Below, piece by piece: positions 33,793 to 36,588 of a DNA stretch of 36,588 bases (position 1 is the stretch's first letter; every line of letters starts with the position of its first letter). The position numbers and the translations under genes were made by a program. Source of the DNA: Gammaproteobacteria bacterium (GTDB taxonomy: Bacteria; Pseudomonadota; Gammaproteobacteria; Arenicellales; Poriferihabitantaceae); the NCBI GenBank assembly GCA_009842505.1, contig VYFG01000154.1, positions 1-36,588 on the forward strand, written 5' to 3'. The notes under the pieces are model-generated. The model saw only the letters and a list, made by a program, of their open reading frames with translations. It ran no database searches and had not been told where the DNA came from.

Positions 33793-34621
33793 CTGGACCT
33801 CCACGGATCACGCTCTTGAGTGAGACGGAGGTCGTCAGGGACGAGTCGTGAAACAACACCGGAAGATCGGAGCGGTTCATGTCGGTCCGGGCCAGGGTAC
33901 CGCGATCATGATTGAGCGTGATGCTGCGGTCGCGGACACGGGACGGCGGCAGTCCGATCCGGCGCGCCCAACGGGATATCTCGGCATTTGATCCGGCACC
34001 GACATAGTAGATGTCGAACGACCGCCCGGCCACGACCAAGTCGAGGACAGACCGGTCGCAACGGGGGCAATCCGGCCCCACGAATATCAGTACCCGGGCA
34101 GGGAAGGGATCGGGAATGGAACTACCGGAAAGATCGTTGATATCACCGAATTCGCCGAAATAGCTGAAACCCGGAGTGGATCGTTCGGCGCGGGCGATTC
34201 GCTGGTAGGCGCGATTGAATGCGAACAGGTCATCCAGGCGCTGGCGTTCCTGGTCGTACACGATTCGGGCGAACCGTTCCCGTTCGGATTCGGATTTCGC
34301 ATTGATGCCGAGGACGAAAGCCGGATCGAGTCGGGAATACCACAGACCGGAGGGACCCCGCATCAGTTTCGTGTAGGTCGACCAATCGGTTTCGGATAGG
34401 TCCCAGGCCCCGCGGCCGGATTCAGTAATGACTACCCCGCTCGCCGTAGTCTCGACGACTTCGGTGTCGTCGATTCCGGTCTGAACAATGGCCTCCTGGG
34501 CAACAGCGGGAATAACCACCAATACCACCAGGAGGATCGGGGCTGATGATGAAATCCTGAAAAAAGTCCCGCGTGCCAAGGAGGCCAAACTGAAACCGGA
34601 AAGGACTGAGGGGAAATTCAC
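33785..34621 (-). CDS. Thioredoxin-like T4SS protein, PFL_4693 family (TIGR03759)
   Basis: A 278-aa exported protein with a hydrophobic leader (about 28-42, PILLVVLVVIPAVAQE). The family segment DLSETDWSTYTKLMRGPSGL (74-93) comes next, then a helical part, then a thioredoxin-like domain with Cys185-Pro-Arg-Cys188 in VGPDCPRCDR and the strand SFDIYYVG. The CxxC pair suggests disulfide chemistry in the periplasm, fitting the cysteine-rich TraU-like and TraG proteins of the operon. It overlaps pilL2 as ATGA. Confidence 0.88.
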   Translation of the reverse strand: MNFPSVLSGFSLASLARGTFFRISSSAPILLVVLVVIPAVAQEAIVQTGIDDTEVVETTASGVVITESGRGAWDLSETDWSTYTKLMRGPSGLWYSRLDPAFVLGINAKSESERERFARIVYDQERQRLDDLFAFNRAYQRIARAERSTPGFSYFGEFGDINDLSGSSIPDPFPARVLIFVGPDCPRCDRSVLDLVVAGRSFDIYYVGAGSNAEISRWARRIGLPPSRVRDRSITLNHDRGTLARTDMNRSDLPVLFHDSSLTTSVSLKSVIRGGPGE

Positions 34622-35139
34622 TGTTCCAGGCTCTGCTCATGTGAAGCCTGGAGGTGCCGGCGATACGGGAGGCTTGCCGAGGGTGCGTCTACAGGAAGAA
34701 TCGGGACAACCCGAACCTGCCTTGCGGTATGGTTCACCTCGAGTGTGAAGCCGCGCCCTGCACCGATCACGGCCGAGACTACCGAGTCGATCCTTTTTCC
34801 GGCGAAGTTCTGATGGGGGATTGCAAGACGCGATCCGAGAAGTGTGCGCGATTCGGAGTGGGGATGAGCATCCGGATCGAGCAGATGGTAGCCGGTACCG
34901 ACCAGTGCGGTACGCAGGGCTTCGCCGACGGTTATCCTGGAGCTGAACTGCAGGTTGGCGACCTGCTCAAACGGGTTCAGCTGTGCCGCTTCATGAACCA
35001 GCATGGCCCGGTCGATGTATCGGCCGGCACGCCTGGTATCGTCTGCGTGCACAACAGCAGACAGCGAAATGGCGATGACCGCGGCTACTGCCGCGGACAA
35101 TGGCCACGTTCGGGAAAACTGCGAAGTCGATTGATGCAT
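34618..35139 (-). CDS. PilL2-type protein, PFGI-1 class (TIGR03748), first gene of the T4SS operon
   Basis: A 173-aa exported protein: signal peptide (about 1-32, ending SAVVHADD), then GRYIDRAMLVHEAAQLNPFE, ITVGEALRTALVGTGYHLL and a C-terminal strand-rich part (FTLEVNHTARQVRVVP). This is the PilL N-terminal-type module that opens GI-type T4SS operons. The ATG at 35139 has no real Shine-Dalgarno; the bases just before it are the arm of a perfect 9-bp inverted repeat. The AT-rich region upstream should hold the operon promoter. Confidence 0.87.
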   Translation of the reverse strand: MHQSTSQFSRTWPLSAAVAAVIAISLSAVVHADDTRRAGRYIDRAMLVHEAAQLNPFEQVANLQFSSRITVGEALRTALVGTGYHLLDPDAHPHSESRTLLGSRLAIPHQNFAGKRIDSVVSAVIGAGRGFTLEVNHTARQVRVVPILPVDAPSASLPYRRHLQASHEQSLEQ

Positions 35140-35167
35140 TAGCCGTCATGATGAATCGGACGGCTAA
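35139..35167. repeat. Perfect 9-bp inverted repeat reaching the first transfer gene's start codon
   Basis: TTAGCCGTC (35139-35147) and GACGGCTAA (35159-35167) are exact inverted copies with an 11-base spacer. On the minus strand the second arm ends on the A of the pilL2 ATG, so an RNA hairpin would bury the initiation site; as DNA it could be an operator. On the plus strand the hairpin is followed by CTTTTT, so it could also stop antisense transcription. Confidence 0.75.
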
Positions 35168-35601
35168 CTTTTTATTTCATAGAGGGAAGCGATTCCAAAA
35201 AGTTAACTGATCAATAAAAAACGCAAAATAAATCGAAGTCGCTTGACTTGCAGCGAAAGATATTATTCACGTTGATGAATATGAGTTGATGGATTGGCGT
35301 AGCTCTCTCATAAATTCGCGTTACGTATATAGGGGGAGAGTTGACATATCAGATTTGATATCTACTTTGGGCGAAATTGGTATTTCACAAACCGCTTCCG
35401 TATGCGATTAAATACATGGTGGGTGAATATATCGAGTGATGATTTTTCATTCAGCAATATTGAACTATTATCATTGCTTTATGCTTGATGACAATGGTTT
35501 GAAAATTGGGTGGGACCTTGACAGCCAACGCAAGGCAAGCGGTTATCAGTCCCGGTGGACCGAACCCTACCGGGATCGGTGAATCCCACAGGAAATCAGT
35601 A
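35140..35601. promoter_or_regulatory. AT-rich divergent control region of the T4SS operon and the plus-strand genes
   Basis: No gene is seen in these 460 bases. A TTGACA at 35341-35346 with a TACTTT at 35363-35368 (16-bp spacing) is a plus-strand promoter candidate. Its spacer contains the symmetric ATATCA-GATT-TGATAT (35346-35361), placed as a repressor operator would be. A second TTGACA at 35518-35523 lies nearer the gene at 35602 but has a poor -10. I could not pick a convincing minus-strand promoter for the transfer operon, though it must start in this region. Composition is strikingly AT-rich beside the GC-rich transfer genes. Confidence 0.45.
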
Positions 35602-36234
35602 ATGAACTCGAAAATCCCCGCTGACCGATTTCTAGATGCTTTCCGGAAACAATGGAAGAAAGAAGATCAGAACAGGATTAAGGAAAGTTTCTGCAGTAAT
35701 ACGGATTGGACAGAGTTTATGCTGGGAAATGGAAACCTAGAGGAAAATGCGTTTTTGTATCGGGTATCGGAAAGGCTGTCACTGGATATAAACCGGGAAT
35801 GGTACACACTGGACTGCGTGTATTACAAAAAAGAATCCAACCAAATCAATGGTCATGACACATATCCAGCATGTCTTGATATAATTATCGAGCACGAAAA
35901 CTGTGATCATGTCCAATACGAAATATACAAGCTTATGTTGTTCCGCTCCCCTCTCAAGGTGCTTATTTTTTACGATTGGAACGAGTATGAGAAGGAACGC
36001 AGCGAAAAGAGAAGAAACTGGTTGAGCGATAAGCTTTCAGGGTTGCTGAAGATGGGATCGGAATTCGGTGCCAGGTGGCCGGAAGCGGCCGATACGGAAT
36101 ACCTGTTCCTGGTGGGAAATCGGTTGAAGGAAGGAGAATTGCCGCACTGGCGTCATATGACCGTCAAGAGCAGGGATTTTGAGCGGCTCAGCCAAATGTG
36201 CCCTTCGGAATATCTGTATCGTCTCTGGATTTGA
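35602..36234 (+). CDS. Putative PD-(D/E)XK-like nuclease-fold protein
   Basis: A 210-aa protein of unassigned family. The core reads YTLDCVYYKK (D71), then CLDIIIEHEN (D93, E97, E99), then EIYKLMLFRSPLKVLIFYD. A conserved Asp before a hydrophobic strand, followed by an acidic EHE and a helix-strand LKVLIxY, is the pattern of a restriction-endonuclease-like fold; the lysine usually following the ExK position is not obvious, so activity is unclear. ATG 35602 has AGGAAA six bases upstream. A small basic protein gene follows 31 bp later in the same direction. Nuclease is an inference. Confidence 0.6.
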   Translation: MNSKIPADRFLDAFRKQWKKEDQNRIKESFCSNTDWTEFMLGNGNLEENAFLYRVSERLSLDINREWYTLDCVYYKKESNQINGHDTYPACLDIIIEHENCDHVQYEIYKLMLFRSPLKVLIFYDWNEYEKERSEKRRNWLSDKLSGLLKMGSEFGARWPEAADTEYLFLVGNRLKEGELPHWRHMTVKSRDFERLSQMCPSEYLYRLWI

Positions 36235-36265
36235 AAATAGTAGTTACACAACCGGAGGGCACGAA

Positions 36266-36559
36266 ATGGAGGAAATACTGGATCTGATCGAGCGGCGGAT
36301 CAAACCCGGCACCGTCATCCCCAAGCCACAGGGGCGTGGCGATTTCGTTGTGAGAGAGTGGGGGGCGCGCCGTGGCGAACGGGCCCTCATTTACAGCACC
36401 CCGAATCACGGAAACCCGTCACGGCCCCATCGGAAGAAAATCACTGTATCGGAATGGAGGATGGCATCCAGCCAGTTGTTCCGAACCGGGAAGTTCACCA
36501 GGAAATGGTTTCAGGAAAATATGGTTGATTGCTACAAACGTTCATGTTCGCGGCCGTGA
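36266..36559 (+). CDS. Small basic protein paired with the nuclease-like gene
   Basis: A 97-aa protein starting MEEILDLIERRIKPGTVIPK and continuing with basic segments (REWGARRGER, RPHRKKITVSEWRMA, TGKFTRKWFQ). The high Arg/Lys content and the short helix-strand order suggest DNA binding, perhaps a winged-helix-like fold. A strong GGAGGGC precedes the ATG. It follows the nuclease-like gene by 31 bp, so the two are probably co-transcribed. An antitoxin, regulator or small methylation-independent partner are all conceivable; I do not recognise the family. Confidence 0.6.
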   Translation: MEEILDLIERRIKPGTVIPKPQGRGDFVVREWGARRGERALIYSTPNHGNPSRPHRKKITVSEWRMASSQLFRTGKFTRKWFQENMVDCYKRSCSRP

Positions 36560-36588
36560 ACACCCCGCCCGATGTAACTGACTGAGGC

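Noticed and set aside
1..36588. CRISPR arrays, tRNA/rRNA genes, attachment sites, oriT
   Set aside because: No regularly spaced direct repeats, no cloverleaf-like sequence and no integrase-flanked repeat was noticed; the oriT cannot be assigned without the relaxase region.

Overview
This window is most of the conjugation half of an integrative and conjugative element (ICE) from a GC-rich proteobacterium, most likely gamma or beta. The evidence is a near-complete 'GI-type' type IV secretion system (T4SS; the ICEHin1056 / PFGI-1 / pKLC102 / ICEclc lineage) read on the minus strand from about 35.1 kb down to 16.8 kb. A second minus-strand cluster, encoding an R64-like type IVb conjugative (thin) pilus, runs from about 16.1 kb down to 4.6 kb. 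No integrase, relaxase, partition gene, tRNA or attachment site is visible, so the element's ends and processing genes lie outside the window.

Layout from right to left. 35.6-36.6 kb: two plus-strand genes, one with a PD-(D/E)XK-nuclease-like signature and one small basic protein. 35.14-35.60 kb: an AT-rich control region with a promoter/operator-like sequence and a perfect inverted repeat that reaches the start codon of the first transfer gene. 35.1-16.8 kb: the T4SS operon in the order PilL2, PFL_4693 (CxxC thioredoxin-like), lytic transglycosylase, PFL_4695, TraD coupling ATPase, PFL_4697, RAQPRD lipoprotein, PFL_4701, PFL_4702 (pilin-like), TIGR03750, PFL_4703, a 49-codon extra ORF, PFL_4704, PFL_4705 (VirB10-like), TIGR03751 lipoprotein, PFL_4706 (VirB4-like ATPase), PFL_4709, PFL_4710 (TraU-like), PFL_4711, a small membrane protein and TraG. 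Most junctions are 1-11 bp overlaps, indicating tight translational coupling. 16.8-16.2 kb: two candidate small membrane-protein genes on the plus strand. 16.1-4.6 kb: the pilus operon, starting with a RadA/RecA-like gene interrupted by an in-frame TGA, followed by PilL/TcpQ-like, PilN secretin, PilO, PilP, PilQ ATPase, PilR, PilS pilin, PilM-like, PilV tip adhesin, two small genes of unknown function and the PilU prepilin peptidase.

4.66-0.6 kb: an AT-rich cargo island whose composition differs sharply from the backbone. It carries an OLD-like ABC-ATPase/TOPRIM nuclease gene (plus), a divergently transcribed HEPN-domain gene (minus) and a secreted or anchored protein of unknown function. The ATPase/HEPN pair is the best candidate for an undescribed anti-phage or anti-plasmid module here. 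At the extreme left is a umuD-like SOS gene whose last beta-strand is missing.

Inferred working model: the thin pilus (PilS shaft, PilV tip) brings and stabilises mating partners in liquid, the GI-type T4SS with TraD exports the DNA, and the cargo protects or benefits the host. All product names come from motif and gene-order recognition by eye; no database search was run.
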